Shown here: piece after piece, positions 33,567-41,762 of the stretch
How positions within the stretch are numbered: position 1 is the first letter of the stretch
How the letters are laid out: every line of letters starts with the position of its first letter
NCBI RefSeq assembly: GCF_000772085.1
Contig: NZ_CP009755.1
Coordinates: forward strand, 186,001-250,000
Direction: 5' to 3'
Length of the DNA stretch: 64,000 nucleotides
From: Curtobacterium sp. MR_MD2014
GTDB lineage: Bacteria > Actinomycetota > Actinomycetes > Actinomycetales > Microbacteriaceae
The notes under the pieces: generated by a model
Databases searched by the model: none
Seen by the model: the letters and a program-made list of their open reading frames with translations, nothing else
Told to the model about the DNA's origin: nothing
Translations under genes and position numbers: made by a program

Positions 33567-34583
33567 TCAGGCCCGGTGACGGAGTGCGAGCAGTCCGTCG
33601 ACCAGCGGGCCGAGCTCGAGGTGGTTCACGGCCGTCACGGTGGTGACCGCGTCGACGGGCCAGGCGTCCGGACCGTGCACGGCACCGAGCACGGCACCGG
33701 CCATCGCGGCGATGGTGTCCGTGTCGCCGCCGATCGACGCGGCCGTGCAGAGCGTCTCCCAGGGGTCGAGGTCGAGCGCCACGAGGGCGAGCGCTGCGAC
33801 GACCGACTCCTGGCTGGCGACGCTCGTGCCGACGAGCTGCGACACGGTGTCGATCCGGTCGTCGGCGGGGACGGTCGGCAGGAAGCCGCGCGCCCAGGTC
33901 GTCCTCGCAGCGATGTCCGCGCCCGCGACCCAGTGGCCGCGGCCCGCGCCGATCGTGGCGGCCGCGACCGCGGCGTCGAGCGCCTCGGTCCGGGAGGCGC
34001 CGCCGACGCCCGCGCTCACGGCGGCGGCGACGGCGCTCGCCCCGGCGATGCCGATCCCCGTGTCGTGGGTGACGCGCGACGCGTCCTGCACGGCGTCGAC
34101 CAGACGCACGAGGTCACCGGAGGGCACGGCGATCCCGACCGGCGCGATCCGCATCGCGGCGCCGTTCGTCGTCCCCGTCGACCCGGCTTCGGACGCCGGG
34201 ACGCCGTCGAGGATGCGCTGCACGGCCGTCTTCGTGCTGGGGCCGAGCAGGTCGAGCGAGCCCTTGGCCTGCATCGCGCGTTCCCAGGCGATGAGCGCCT
34301 CGGCGAAGCGGGCGGGGTCGATGTGCCCCTCGCCCTCGACGAGGAGCTCGGCGACCATGACCGCCTGCTCGGTGTCGTCGGTGATCGTGCCCGCGGGCAT
34401 GCCGGCGGCGATCCGCTGGTGCGGTCCGGCGTCGACGAACCCGGAGATCGTGCCGTGGTCGGCTCGGATCTGCGCGAGGGACATCGACTGCGTGGGCATG
34501 CCGAGGGCGTCGCCGATCGCGAGGCCGGTCAGGGCTCCGAGGGCGTGGGTCTGGTCGTTCACGGTGTCCTGTCGAGTCGTCAT
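33567..34583 (-). CDS. ADP-ribosylglycohydrolase-family protein
   Basis: 338 residues of the all-helical DraG/ARH fold. Metal-site motifs at both ends are TITDDTEQAVMVAELL (about 67-82) and SIGGDTDTIAAMAGAVLG, which together bind two Mg2+. Family members hydrolyse ADP-ribosyl-protein or ADP-ribose linkages, and several operon-borne members act on nucleoside-like substrates. Located between a GntR regulator (overlap 4 nt) and an NCS1 permease, it more likely cleaves an imported N-ribosyl compound than reverses protein ADP-ribosylation; this is inference. Confidence 0.85.
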   Translation of the reverse strand: MTTRQDTVNDQTHALGALTGLAIGDALGMPTQSMSLAQIRADHGTISGFVDAGPHQRIAAGMPAGTITDDTEQAVMVAELLVEGEGHIDPARFAEALIAWERAMQAKGSLDLLGPSTKTAVQRILDGVPASEAGSTGTTNGAAMRIAPVGIAVPSGDLVRLVDAVQDASRVTHDTGIGIAGASAVAAAVSAGVGGASRTEALDAAVAAATIGAGRGHWVAGADIAARTTWARGFLPTVPADDRIDTVSQLVGTSVASQESVVAALALVALDLDPWETLCTAASIGGDTDTIAAMAGAVLGAVHGPDAWPVDAVTTVTAVNHLELGPLVDGLLALRHRA

Positions 34584-35290
34584 CGTGCGGTCCCGAAGCG
34601 CATGTGCAGGCGGAAGCGGTCCGGGTCGAGGAGGCTGTCGACGCGCTCGACGAACGCGCCCTGGGCGGTGCGCGAGTCACGTCGGCTCCGGAGGAACGGG
34701 GTTCCCTCGGCGCGGTCGAGCAGGCGGGCGTCCTCGGCGTCGAGGGGCACGACGTCGACCCACTGCTCGGCGCTCGCCGGCACGAGGCCGGCCTCGGCGA
34801 TGGTCGCCGTGAGCGAGTCCTCGACCAGTCCGTCGGTCGGTGCAGCGGCCAGACGGCCGACGGCGGGCAGGATGCTCCGCTCGAGCGACACCGGCCGCCC
34901 GCCCACGACGGTGCGCAGCCGGTCGACCGCGACGAACGCCGCGTCCGCCGCGTCCACCTCGGCCTGGAGGCCCGGGTCGTCCACGCGGGCGAGTCGCAGG
35001 ATGCGGGTGGTCACCTCGGTGCCCGAGGCGGCGATCGACCGCGCCCAGCCACCCCGCGGGTCGAGGGCGGCGCCGTCGAACGTGACGACCGAGCCGACGC
35101 CCCCGTGGGTCGAGATGTACTCGTCGTCGGCCAGGTCGGCGAGGGCGGCGCGGACGGTGCCGCGGCTCACCGCGAAGCGGGCGGCGAGGTCGTGCTCGCC
35201 GGGCAGGCGCTCACCGGCGCGGTACCGGCCCGTCGCGATCGCGTCGCGGAGGGCGTCGGCGACGAGGCGTCGCTTCGATGAGACGGGCAT
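34580..35290 (-). CDS. GntR-family regulator with UTRA domain
   Basis: 236 residues. An N-terminal GntR winged helix (about 1-75) carries ALRDAIATGRYRAGERLPGE and RFAVSRGTVRAALADLAD. A HutC-type UTRA ligand domain (about 90-236) follows, with RLRTVVGGRPVSLERSIL. The ATG at 35290 is probably leaderless. The gene heads the operon and overlaps the ADP-ribosylglycohydrolase start, so it likely autoregulates the whole unit through the nested dyad upstream. Confidence 0.85.
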   Translation of the reverse strand: MPVSSKRRLVADALRDAIATGRYRAGERLPGEHDLAARFAVSRGTVRAALADLADDEYISTHGGVGSVVTFDGAALDPRGGWARSIAASGTEVTTRILRLARVDDPGLQAEVDAADAAFVAVDRLRTVVGGRPVSLERSILPAVGRLAAAPTDGLVEDSLTATIAEAGLVPASAEQWVDVVPLDAEDARLLDRAEGTPFLRSRRDSRTAQGAFVERVDSLLDPDRFRLHMRFGTAR

Positions 35291-35325
35291 GGACAGGAGT
35301 GTACATGTACAACGCCTGTCCAGTC
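35290..35325 (-). promoter_or_regulatory. Leaderless promoter with nested-dyad GntR operator
   Basis: TGTACATGTACA (35300-35311) is a perfect palindrome nested inside the arms TGGACAGG (35290-35297) and CCTGTCCA (35315-35322); all share one centre at about 35306. On the minus strand a -10-like TACACT lies 7 nt before the ATG at 35290, with GTGACT 18 nt upstream as -35, so the mRNA would start at the ATG. The dyad covers the -10 and spacer, so binding would block polymerase. Confidence 0.65.
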
Positions 35326-35344
35326 ACCGAGGCGATCACACGAC

Positions 35345-35386
35345 GGACGGGAGGCGCGGTGCCAGCTGGCACCGCGCCTCCCGTCC
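35345..35386. repeat. Dispersed palindromic element, copy 6 (type copy)
   Basis: A 42-bp perfect palindrome; its left half begins GGACGGGAGGCGCGGTGCCA and is mirrored exactly to 35386, centre 35365.5. It lies between the divergent GntR start and the glgX stop (35408), placing it as the glgX terminator. It is the best-preserved copy of the family seen at 7495, 19879, 28061, 37499, 41697, 49814, 51740 and 55201. Confidence 0.85.
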
Positions 35387-35407
35387 TCGTGTCCGTGCGT
35401 CCGGGGA

Positions 35408-37426
35408 CTAGACCAGTGCGGTGAACGACGCGTCGCGCACGAGCAGCGTCGTCGCGTCGCCCTCGACGGCCTGGTCGTGGTCGCTCGACAGGCCGAGCGA
35501 CCACGTGCCGCCGCCCGGCTTCTCGGGCAGCGTGAACTCGACGGTCGTCCCCGAGGCGTTCAGCAGCACCGCGACGGTGTCGTCGCCCTGCTGCAGCACC
35601 AGGATCACCGCGCGGTTGCCCGCGTCGGCCCAGTCGCCGTCCTCGAAGCCCTGCGCGTCCGCGCGGAGCACCTGCACCGTCGACTCCGAGTCACCGGGGG
35701 CTGTGCGGTACCAGAGCGGGCGGAGCGCCTCGTGCTGCTTGCGGAACGCGATCGCCGCGGTCGTGAAGGCGAGCAGGTCCTGGTCGGCGGCCTCCCAGTC
35801 GAACCACGAGATCTCGTCGTCCTGGCAGTACGCGTTGTTGTTGCCGCCCTGCGAGCGGGCGATCTCGTCGCCACCGAGCATCATCGGGATGCCCGCGGAG
35901 AGCATGACCGTGCCGAGGAAGTTCCGGCGCTGGCGGTCGCGGTAGTCGTTCACCGCGCCGTCGTCGGTCGGGCCCTCGATGCCGCCGTTGAAGGACGTGT
36001 TGTTGCTCTCGCCGTCGTTGTTGTCCTCGCCGTTGGCCTCGTTGTGCTTCTCGGCGTACATCGTCAGGTCGGCCAGCGTGAAGCCGTCGTGCGCGGTGAC
36101 GAAGTTCACCGAGCAGAGCGGGGAGCGACGGGAGCCCTCGTACACGTCGGGGGAGCCGAGCGTGCGCTGCACGGCGTCGCCGAGCGTGCCCTCGTCGCCG
36201 CGCCAGAACGCGCGGAGGTCGTCGCGGTACTTGCCGTTCCACTCCGACCAGTCGGCCGGGAACCCGCCCACCTGGTAGCCGGCGGTGTCCCACGGCTCGG
36301 CGATCATCTTCACCTCGCGGAGCACCGGGTCCTGGTGGATGATGTCGAGGAACGCGGAGTGCTTCTCGGCCTCGCCGTCCTGACGGGTCAGGGTCGTCGC
36401 GAGGTCGAAGCGGAAGCCGTCGACGTGCATCTCCTCGACCCAGTAGCGGAGCGAGTCCGTGATGAGCCCGAGCGCGGACGGGTGCGACACGTTGAGCGAG
36501 TTCCCCGTGCCGGTCGTGTCGAAGTAGTTCGCCTCGTCACCCTCGACCAGGCGGTAGTACGACTGGTTGTCGATGCCCTTGAAGGACAGCGTCGGGCCCA
36601 TGTGGTTGCCCTCGGCGGTGTGGTTGTAGACGACGTCCATGATGACCTCGAGCCCCGCGGCGTGCAGGGCCTTGACCATCTCCTTGAACTCGGTGACCTG
36701 CTGGCCCGCCGTGCCCGAGGACGAGTACTCGTCGTGCGGGGCGAAGAAGCCGATGCTGTTGTAGCCCCAGTAGTTGCGGAGGCCCTTGTCGGCCAGGGTC
36801 GAGTCCTGCACGAACTGGTGCGTCGGCAGCAGTTCGACGGCCGTGACGCCCAGGTCGGTCAGGTGCTTGATCGCGGCCGGGTGCGCCAGGCCCGCGTACG
36901 TGCCGCGGATCTCCTCGGGCACGTCCGGGTGCTGCTTCGTGAAGCCCTTGACGTGCACCTCGTAGACGACGGTGTCGCGGTACGGGGTGTGGAGCAGCGT
37001 GTCGCCGTCCCAGTCGAACTCGCGGTCCGCGACGACGGACTTCGGCATGGCGCTCGCCGAGTCGGTCTCGTCGATCTGCTCGGGGTCCTCCATGTCGTGG
37101 CCGAACAGGGCCTGGCCCCACTCGTACGAGCCGTCGACGGCGGTCGCGTAGGGGTCGAGCAGGAGCTTCGCGGCGTTGTGGCGCAGGCCGTTCGCCGGGT
37201 CCCAGGCGCCGTGCACGCGGAAGCCGTAGCGGGTGCCGACGGTCACGTCCGGCACGACGTCGTGGAACGTGTAGCCGGTGCGGTTGCGGAGCTCGGTGCG
37301 GTGCTCGGTGCCGTCCTCGTCGAAGCGGCAGAACTCGACCCGCTCGGCGGTGCTGGAGAAGAGCGCGACGTTGGCGCCCCCGTCGACGAGCGTGACGCCG
37401 AGCGGGGTGCGGGAGGAAGTGGTCAT
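35408..37426 (-). CDS. glgX: Glycogen debranching enzyme GlgX
   Basis: 672 residues: N-terminal CBM48 (about 1-110, PLGVTLVDGGANVALFSSTA), then a GH13_11 barrel with DVVYNHTAEG, VDGFRFDLATTL (nucleophile Asp), MIAEPWDTAGYQVGGFP (acid/base Glu) and NFVTAHDGFTLADL. The C-terminal beta domain ends near DASFTALV. It hydrolyses alpha-1,6 branches of glycogen or limit dextrins in the cytoplasm. The family usually has 650-720 residues, so it is complete. It is transcribed alone, with msrA upstream on the same strand. Confidence 0.95.
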   Translation of the reverse strand: MTTSSRTPLGVTLVDGGANVALFSSTAERVEFCRFDEDGTEHRTELRNRTGYTFHDVVPDVTVGTRYGFRVHGAWDPANGLRHNAAKLLLDPYATAVDGSYEWGQALFGHDMEDPEQIDETDSASAMPKSVVADREFDWDGDTLLHTPYRDTVVYEVHVKGFTKQHPDVPEEIRGTYAGLAHPAAIKHLTDLGVTAVELLPTHQFVQDSTLADKGLRNYWGYNSIGFFAPHDEYSSSGTAGQQVTEFKEMVKALHAAGLEVIMDVVYNHTAEGNHMGPTLSFKGIDNQSYYRLVEGDEANYFDTTGTGNSLNVSHPSALGLITDSLRYWVEEMHVDGFRFDLATTLTRQDGEAEKHSAFLDIIHQDPVLREVKMIAEPWDTAGYQVGGFPADWSEWNGKYRDDLRAFWRGDEGTLGDAVQRTLGSPDVYEGSRRSPLCSVNFVTAHDGFTLADLTMYAEKHNEANGEDNNDGESNNTSFNGGIEGPTDDGAVNDYRDRQRRNFLGTVMLSAGIPMMLGGDEIARSQGGNNNAYCQDDEISWFDWEAADQDLLAFTTAAIAFRKQHEALRPLWYRTAPGDSESTVQVLRADAQGFEDGDWADAGNRAVILVLQQGDDTVAVLLNASGTTVEFTLPEKPGGGTWSLGLSSDHDQAVEGDATTLLVRDASFTALV

Positions 37427-37498
37427 GCTCCCACTTGTAGTGGTCGGCGACTGTGTCCTCGGGTCGGTGACGTACCCCGGACATGCCGGACCGACGAC

Positions 37499-37532
37499 GG
37501 ACGGGAGGCGCGGTGCCAGCTGGCACCGCGCC
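37499..37532. repeat. Dispersed palindromic element, copy 7 (right arm truncated)
   Basis: The left arm GGACGGGAGGCGCGGTGCC and centre are identical to the copy at 35345. The right side stops after the CACCGCGCC core (37532) and continues as unrelated TTCAGACC. The remaining 26-bp palindrome (37507-37532) still forms a hairpin downstream of msrA. Confidence 0.7.
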
Positions 37533-37562
37533 TTCAGACCGTCACGTCGTCACGACGTCACG

Positions 37563-38084
37563 TCAGACCGTGGCGGTCGCCTCGTCGCGGTGCGGGAGCT
37601 TCCAGCCCGGGCGCACGAAGTGGCAGGTGTACCCGGCGGGGTACTTCTCGAGGTAGTCCTGGTGCTCCTCCTCGGCCTCCCAGAAGTCGCCAGCGGGCTC
37701 GACCTCGGTGACGACCTTGCCCGGCCAGATGCCGGAGGCGTCGACGTCCGCGATGGTGTCGAGTGCGACCTGGCGCTGCTCGTCGTTCGTGAAGTAGATC
37801 GCCGAACGGTAGCTGCGACCCACGTCGTTGCCCTGCCGGTCCTTCGTGGACGGGTCGTGGATCTGGAAGAAGAACTCGAGCAGGTCGCGGTAGGAGATCT
37901 GCGACGGGTCGAAGACGATCTCGACGGCCTCGGCGTGGTCGCCGTGGTTCCGGTACGTGGCGTTCGGGGTGTCGCCGCCGGAGTAGCCGACGCGCGTGCT
38001 GATGACGCCGGGTCGGCGGCGGAGGAGCTGCTGCGCTCCCCAGAAACACCCGCCGGCGAGGATGGCGGTCTCGGTCGTGGTCAT
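37563..38084 (-). CDS. msrA: Peptide methionine-S-sulfoxide reductase MsrA
   Basis: 173 residues. The catalytic motif GGCFWG has Cys13, and [21 protein letters not shown] plus the [10 protein letters not shown] region identify MsrA. The C-terminus ([10 protein letters not shown]) may supply the resolving Cys. It reduces methionine-S-sulfoxide in oxidised proteins, with thioredoxin. AGGAGG lies 6 nt before the ATG. A truncated palindromic element follows. Confidence 0.95.
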   Translation of the reverse strand: MTTTETAILAGGCFWGAQQLLRRRPGVISTRVGYSGGDTPNATYRNHGDHAEAVEIVFDPSQISYRDLLEFFFQIHDPSTKDRQGNDVGRSYRSAIYFTNDEQRQVALDTIADVDASGIWPGKVVTEVEPAGDFWEAEEEHQDYLEKYPAGYTCHFVRPGWKLPHRDEATATV

Positions 38085-38238
38085 GCTGGCCTCCTGGGCG
38101 TCGTCGTTGCCGCTGGCTGCGGCATCACCGGGTGCAACCGGCGACCCCGGGCGCGTGTTCCCGGGTCGTGGTCCATCGTGCGCCCCGGTCGTCGGTGCAC
38201 GGACGGCCCACGTCCAGCCGGGCGCCACCGCGGGTGCG

Positions 38239-39024
38239 TCAGGCCCCGGCGCCGCCGTCCACCGGGATGCTCGCTCCGGTCACCATCGAGGCCCGGTCGC
38301 TGAGCAGCCAGGCCGCCACCTCGGCGACCTCCTCGGGGCGGGCCATCCTGCCGAGCGGTACCGAGGCGTCGATCTGCTCCGTGATCCCCGGGGTCGCCGC
38401 CTCCCACGCGGCGATCATGTCCGTCGCGGTGCCACCCGGGGTGATGCCGTTGACCCGGATGCCCTCGGGCGCCCACGTCACGGCTGCCGTCTCGGTGATG
38501 CTGTTCAGGGCGCGCTTCATCGCCCCGTAGGCCGGCAGTGCGGGGTTGGCCCGGCGGCTGCCGATGCTCGACGTGTTCACGATCGCCCCGCCGCCGGAGC
38601 GGCGCATCAGGGCGGCCTCGGCGGTCATCGCGACCCAGTGGCCCCGGAAGTTGACCGCGAACTGGGTGTCGATGTCCTCGTCGCTCGTGGCGTCCAGCGG
38701 GCCGGGCTGCTGGATCGCGGCTCCGTTGTTGAAGGCGCCGTCGAGTCGCCCGTGCAGCTCGTCGACCCGGTCGACGGCGGCCCGGATGTTCGCCGGGTCG
38801 GCGAGGTCGAGCGCGACGGTGTCCGCAGTCCCGCCGGCGTCGCGGATGCCGGAGACGACGGCGTCGAGGGACCCGGTGCTCCGCGCCGCGAGCACGACTG
38901 CGGCGCCCTCGTCGGCGAAGAGCCGGGCGGCGGCGGCACCGATGCCGCGGCTGGCGCCGGAGACGAACACGACCTTGCCGGTGAGCAGGCCGTTCGGATG
39001 GGTGGTGGTGGTGTGATCGTTCAT
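38239..39024 (-). CDS. SDR-family oxidoreductase
   Basis: 261 residues of the classical short-chain dehydrogenase fold: cofactor motif [16 protein letters not shown] (about 21-36), NNGAAI in place of NNAG, the catalytic Ser in NTSSIGS and YGAMK (Tyr-x3-Lys), and the end VDGGAGA. ARS after the second strand suggests NADP(H). The substrate is unknown. It is divergent from the XRE regulator over an 86-bp gap with a GGTAC/GTACC dyad, so it is probably that regulator's target. Confidence 0.85.
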   Translation of the reverse strand: MNDHTTTTHPNGLLTGKVVFVSGASRGIGAAAARLFADEGAAVVLAARSTGSLDAVVSGIRDAGGTADTVALDLADPANIRAAVDRVDELHGRLDGAFNNGAAIQQPGPLDATSDEDIDTQFAVNFRGHWVAMTAEAALMRRSGGGAIVNTSSIGSRRANPALPAYGAMKRALNSITETAAVTWAPEGIRVNGITPGGTATDMIAAWEAATPGITEQIDASVPLGRMARPEEVAEVAAWLLSDRASMVTGASIPVDGGAGA

Positions 39025-39060
39025 GCCGTCAGCGTCCGTCCCGCGGTGGCCGCGCAGCCA

Positions 39061-39075
39061 GGTACACCCGGTACC
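39061..39075. promoter_or_regulatory. Candidate XRE operator
   Basis: GGTAC ACCCG GTACC (39061-39075) is a perfect 5-5-5 dyad in the gap between the SDR and XRE genes, 36 bp before each start. It is the only clear dyad there. Confidence 0.4.
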
Positions 39076-39110
39076 AGGACGGCGACGTGCCCGCGGGGGA
39101 GGATCGGGAC

Positions 39111-39965
39111 ATGGACAAGCAGGAGCTGGCCGCGTTCCTCCGCGCACGGCGCGAGCGGTTGCGGCCGGAGGACGTCGGGCTCCCGTCGGGGACCCGCCGG
39201 CGCACTCCCGGGCTGCGCCGCGAGGAGGTCGCGGTCCTCGCCCACATCTCCACCGAGTACTACGTCCGGCTCGAGCAGGCACGAGCCCCTCGGCCCTCCG
39301 CCGAGGTGCTGGCCGGCATCGCGGGGACGCTGCGCCTCACCGACGCCGAGTCCGACCACCTCCACCTGCTCGCCGGGACCGCCCGGACACGGACCGCGAG
39401 CATCCGGCGTCAGGTGCGGCCGAGCATCCTGGCGGTCGTCGACCGTCTGCCGCTGACCGCTGCGATCGTGCTCGCCGCCGACTTCGAGGTCCTCGCGTGG
39501 AACCCCCTGGCCGCCGCGCTCCTGGAGGACTTCGCCCTGCGGGACCGTCGGGGCCGCAACCTCGCCCGGCAGGCCTTCCCCGTCGGCGGGACGGGCGGGG
39601 CGTCCGAGCCGCCGTACGGCATCTCCGACGGCGCCGAGTTCCGGCACCAGGTGGTGATGCAGCTGCGGACGACGCTCGCGCAGCACCCGACGGACGTGGA
39701 GGTGGTCGCGCTCGTCGACGAGCTCCGGACGGGGAACGCGGAGTTCGCGCGGCTCTGGTCACGACACGACGTGCAGCCGGCTCCGGTGCTCACGAAGACC
39801 TTCCACCACCCGTCGGTCGGACCGGTCACGGTCGACTGCGACAGCCTCGCGCTCGTCGACGGCGACCAGTTCCTCGTGCTCTACACCGCGGCGCCGGGAT
39901 CCCCCGACGCCGATGCCCTCGCGCTCCTCGGGATGCTCGCCACGCAGACTGCCGAGCGCGGCTGA
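39111..39965 (+). CDS. XRE-family regulator with MmyB-like ligand domain
   Basis: 284 residues; ATG 39111 with GGGGGAGG upstream. The N-terminal helix-turn-helix (about 1-80) has the actinobacterial pattern RRTPGLRREEVAVLAHIS and YYVRLEQARAPRPS. The C-terminal half (about 105-275) resembles the MmyB-like PAS-type ligand domain, with ADFEVLAWNPLAAAL and a central HPTDVEVVALVDEL. Such regulators commonly sit divergent from a short-chain dehydrogenase, as here, and are thought to sense a fatty acid or other small ligand. Confidence 0.85.
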   Translation: MDKQELAAFLRARRERLRPEDVGLPSGTRRRTPGLRREEVAVLAHISTEYYVRLEQARAPRPSAEVLAGIAGTLRLTDAESDHLHLLAGTARTRTASIRRQVRPSILAVVDRLPLTAAIVLAADFEVLAWNPLAAALLEDFALRDRRGRNLARQAFPVGGTGGASEPPYGISDGAEFRHQVVMQLRTTLAQHPTDVEVVALVDELRTGNAEFARLWSRHDVQPAPVLTKTFHHPSVGPVTVDCDSLALVDGDQFLVLYTAAPGSPDADALALLGMLATQTAERG

Positions 39966-40054
39966 GCCACGACGGGCCGGCGGTGACGACGTCGGTGGAC
40001 GCGGTGCGCACCCGTCGACCCCGCACGTGCGTGTCGTCCTGCGATCGCCTACCA

Positions 40055-40072
40055 TTCGAACACACGTTCGAA
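40055..40072. promoter_or_regulatory. LexA-binding SOS box
   Basis: TTCGAACACACGTTCGAA (40055-40072) matches the actinobacterial/Gram-positive SOS box TCGAAC-N4-GTTCGA exactly. A -10-like TACCAT (40050-40055) abuts it, so LexA would cover the promoter. It ends 14 bp before the ATG of the small gene at 40086. Confidence 0.8.
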
Positions 40073-40085
40073 TCGGGAGGTCGGG

Positions 40086-40346
40086 ATGATGTTGACGCAC
40101 GAGGTCGCCACGGTGTGGTGGGAGCGCGGGGTGCCGGACCGGATGGTGTGGCGGGACCGACGCTGGCGGGTGAGCGACAGTCCGACGCGACTGACCGCGA
40201 CGGCGGAGTTCCTGCCGTCGGCGATGACCCACGCGCCGGAGCGCACGGTGGGGTGGCGCTTCCAGGTCAGCGCCGAGGGGGACGCCGTCGTCGTCGACAT
40301 CGTCCCCGAGGGCGACGGCTGGGTGGTCGCGCGGACCTGGCGCTGA
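40086..40346 (+). CDS. Small SOS-regulated protein resembling DUF6504
   Basis: 86 residues; ATG 40086 (a second ATG follows directly) with GGGAGG 5 nt upstream. The sequence RGVPDRMVWRDRRWRVSD resembles the DUF6504 core, which often is encoded next to the mutagenic-repair genes imuA, imuB and dnaE2. Composition is Trp- and Arg-rich with no membrane helix. Here it stands alone but has a perfect LexA box, so DNA-damage induction is predicted. Function unknown; a role in translesion synthesis is inference. Confidence 0.65.
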   Translation: MMLTHEVATVWWERGVPDRMVWRDRRWRVSDSPTRLTATAEFLPSAMTHAPERTVGWRFQVSAEGDAVVVDIVPEGDGWVVARTWR

Positions 40347-40381
40347 TCACGAGCGAGTTCGTCCACCCGGCCCGCCGGTGC

Positions 40382-40990
40382 TCAGCGGGTGAGCGCGTGC
40401 GCCAGGCCGCGGACGAGCACCGCGCGTGCGCGATCGGTCGACGTGCCGTCCGGGTCACCCCACGCCGCGCGCCCGAGGCCGTCGACCAGGGCGAGCACCG
40501 CCTCCGCCGCCACCGCGGTCGGTTCGGCGAGCTCGACTCCGTGCCGCGCGGTCCAGCGGGTGATGCCGGCCGCCACCCCGTCGCGCCAGAGGGCTCGCTC
40601 GGCGGCGACGAGTGCGTCGTCACCGTCGAGGGCGGTGCCGCTGACGGCCTCGAGGAGGCGGAAGCGTTCGGGCTCCCGGCGCACCAGGTCCAGGTACGCG
40701 GCCACTCCGGCATCGATCGCGTCGGCGAGGTCGTGCCGCGCATCGGCAGCGGCGAGCACGCGGGGGAGGACGTCCCGTGCCTGGCGTTCGAGGAGCGCGA
40801 CCACCAGGTTCCACCGCGCGCCGAAGACGTAGTGCACCACTCCGTGCGCCACGCCGGCACGCTCGGCGACCGCCCGCGTGGTGAGGCCGGTCACCCCGTG
40901 GTCGCGCACGACGAGGGCAGCCGCGTCGAGGAGCTCGTCACGCCGTTCCCCTCGGGGGCGGTACGACCGCGTCTGCTGGTCCTGTGTCAT
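40382..40990 (-). CDS. TetR-family transcriptional regulator
   Basis: 202 residues. The N-terminal HTH (about 14-60) carries RRDELLDAAALVVRDHGVTG and AGVAHGVVHYVFGARWNLV. An all-helical ligand domain follows (LAAADARHDLADAIDAGVAA onward). It is divergent from a GNAT gene; the 78-bp gap holds AGCTG/CAGCT dyads near 41030-41050 that might be its operator. The ligand is unknown. Confidence 0.85.
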   Translation of the reverse strand: MTQDQQTRSYRPRGERRDELLDAAALVVRDHGVTGLTTRAVAERAGVAHGVVHYVFGARWNLVVALLERQARDVLPRVLAAADARHDLADAIDAGVAAYLDLVRREPERFRLLEAVSGTALDGDDALVAAERALWRDGVAAGITRWTARHGVELAEPTAVAAEAVLALVDGLGRAAWGDPDGTSTDRARAVLVRGLAHALTR

Positions 40991-41068
40991 CACAGGAAGC
41001 GTACGGGGCGTCCGCAGGAGTGGTCGGCAAGCTGATCTGGCCAGCTGGCCGAAAGTGGAGGAGTCCCC

Positions 41069-41683
41069 GTGTCGATCACCGTCCGTCCCGCATCCCCGTC
41101 CGAGGTGCCCGCCGCCGCGACCGTGCTCGCCGAGGCCTTCGCCGCCGACCCCGTCCTCGGTGAGGTCCGACCGCCGCGTCCGGGCGAGGACCGGGTCGTC
41201 GTGCTCGGCGCCCTCTTCGCCGCGCTCGTCCGGGCCGTCCCCGAACGCGCCCGGGCGCTCGACGTCGCGGTCGACGAGGGCCGGCTGCTCGGCGCCGCGT
41301 TCTGGCAGGCGCCTCGGCCGCACGTCGGCGGCACGCTGGCGTTCGTCCGGCAGGTCCCGGCACTCCTCCGGGTCCTCGGGACCGGCGGTGCCCTCCGCGC
41401 GCTGCGGCACCTCCGACGGATGGACCGCGCCCGCCCCGATGCGCCGCACTGGTACCTCGCCGAGATCGGTGTCGCTGCCGCGGCCCGAGGTCAGGGGGTC
41501 GGCGGGCTCCTGCTCGACCACGCGCTGCGCCGGGTCGACGCCCTCGCGCAGCACGCGTACCTCGAGTCCTCGACGCCGCAGAACCGCCGGCTCTACCGTC
41601 GCCACGGCTTCGGGGACGGTGCGCCGATCACCGGCTTCCGGGCGGCCGCTCCGGTCTCGATGTGGCGACCGGCGGTCGGTTGA
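41069..41683 (+). CDS. GNAT-family N-acetyltransferase
   Basis: 204 residues from GTG 41069 with GGAGG upstream. The acetyl-CoA motif A is IGVAAAARGQGVGGLLLDHA (about 132-151) and the end of the domain is NRRLYRRHGFGDG. The layout (long helical middle LRALRHLRRMDRARPD, then motif A) resembles actinobacterial GNATs of the mycothiol-acetyltransferase/puromycin-N-acetyltransferase style. The substrate is unknown. The adjacent divergent TetR may control it, which would fit a detoxification role. Confidence 0.8.
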   Translation: MSITVRPASPSEVPAAATVLAEAFAADPVLGEVRPPRPGEDRVVVLGALFAALVRAVPERARALDVAVDEGRLLGAAFWQAPRPHVGGTLAFVRQVPALLRVLGTGGALRALRHLRRMDRARPDAPHWYLAEIGVAAAARGQGVGGLLLDHALRRVDALAQHAYLESSTPQNRRLYRRHGFGDGAPITGFRAAAPVSMWRPAVG

Positions 41684-41696
41684 GCCGCGACCGACG

Positions 41697-41744
41697 GACG
41701 GACGGGAGGCGCGGTGCCAGCCGGTACCGCGCCTCCCGTCCGTC
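41697..41744. repeat. Dispersed palindromic element, copy 8
   Basis: GACGGACGGGAGGCGCGGT (41697-41715) and its mirror ACCGCGCCTCCCGTCCGTC (41726-41744) are perfect 19-bp arms around a 10-nt centre. It lies between the convergent GNAT and AztD-like genes. Confidence 0.85.
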
Positions 41745-41762
41745 GGGTGGTGACGTCGGCCG

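Noticed and set aside
31959..35411. A very long open frame (1150 codons) on the plus strand
   Set aside because: It is antisense to four genes with clear family motifs; long antisense frames are expected at this GC content. Its translation is low-complexity Arg/Gly/Asp/Glu.
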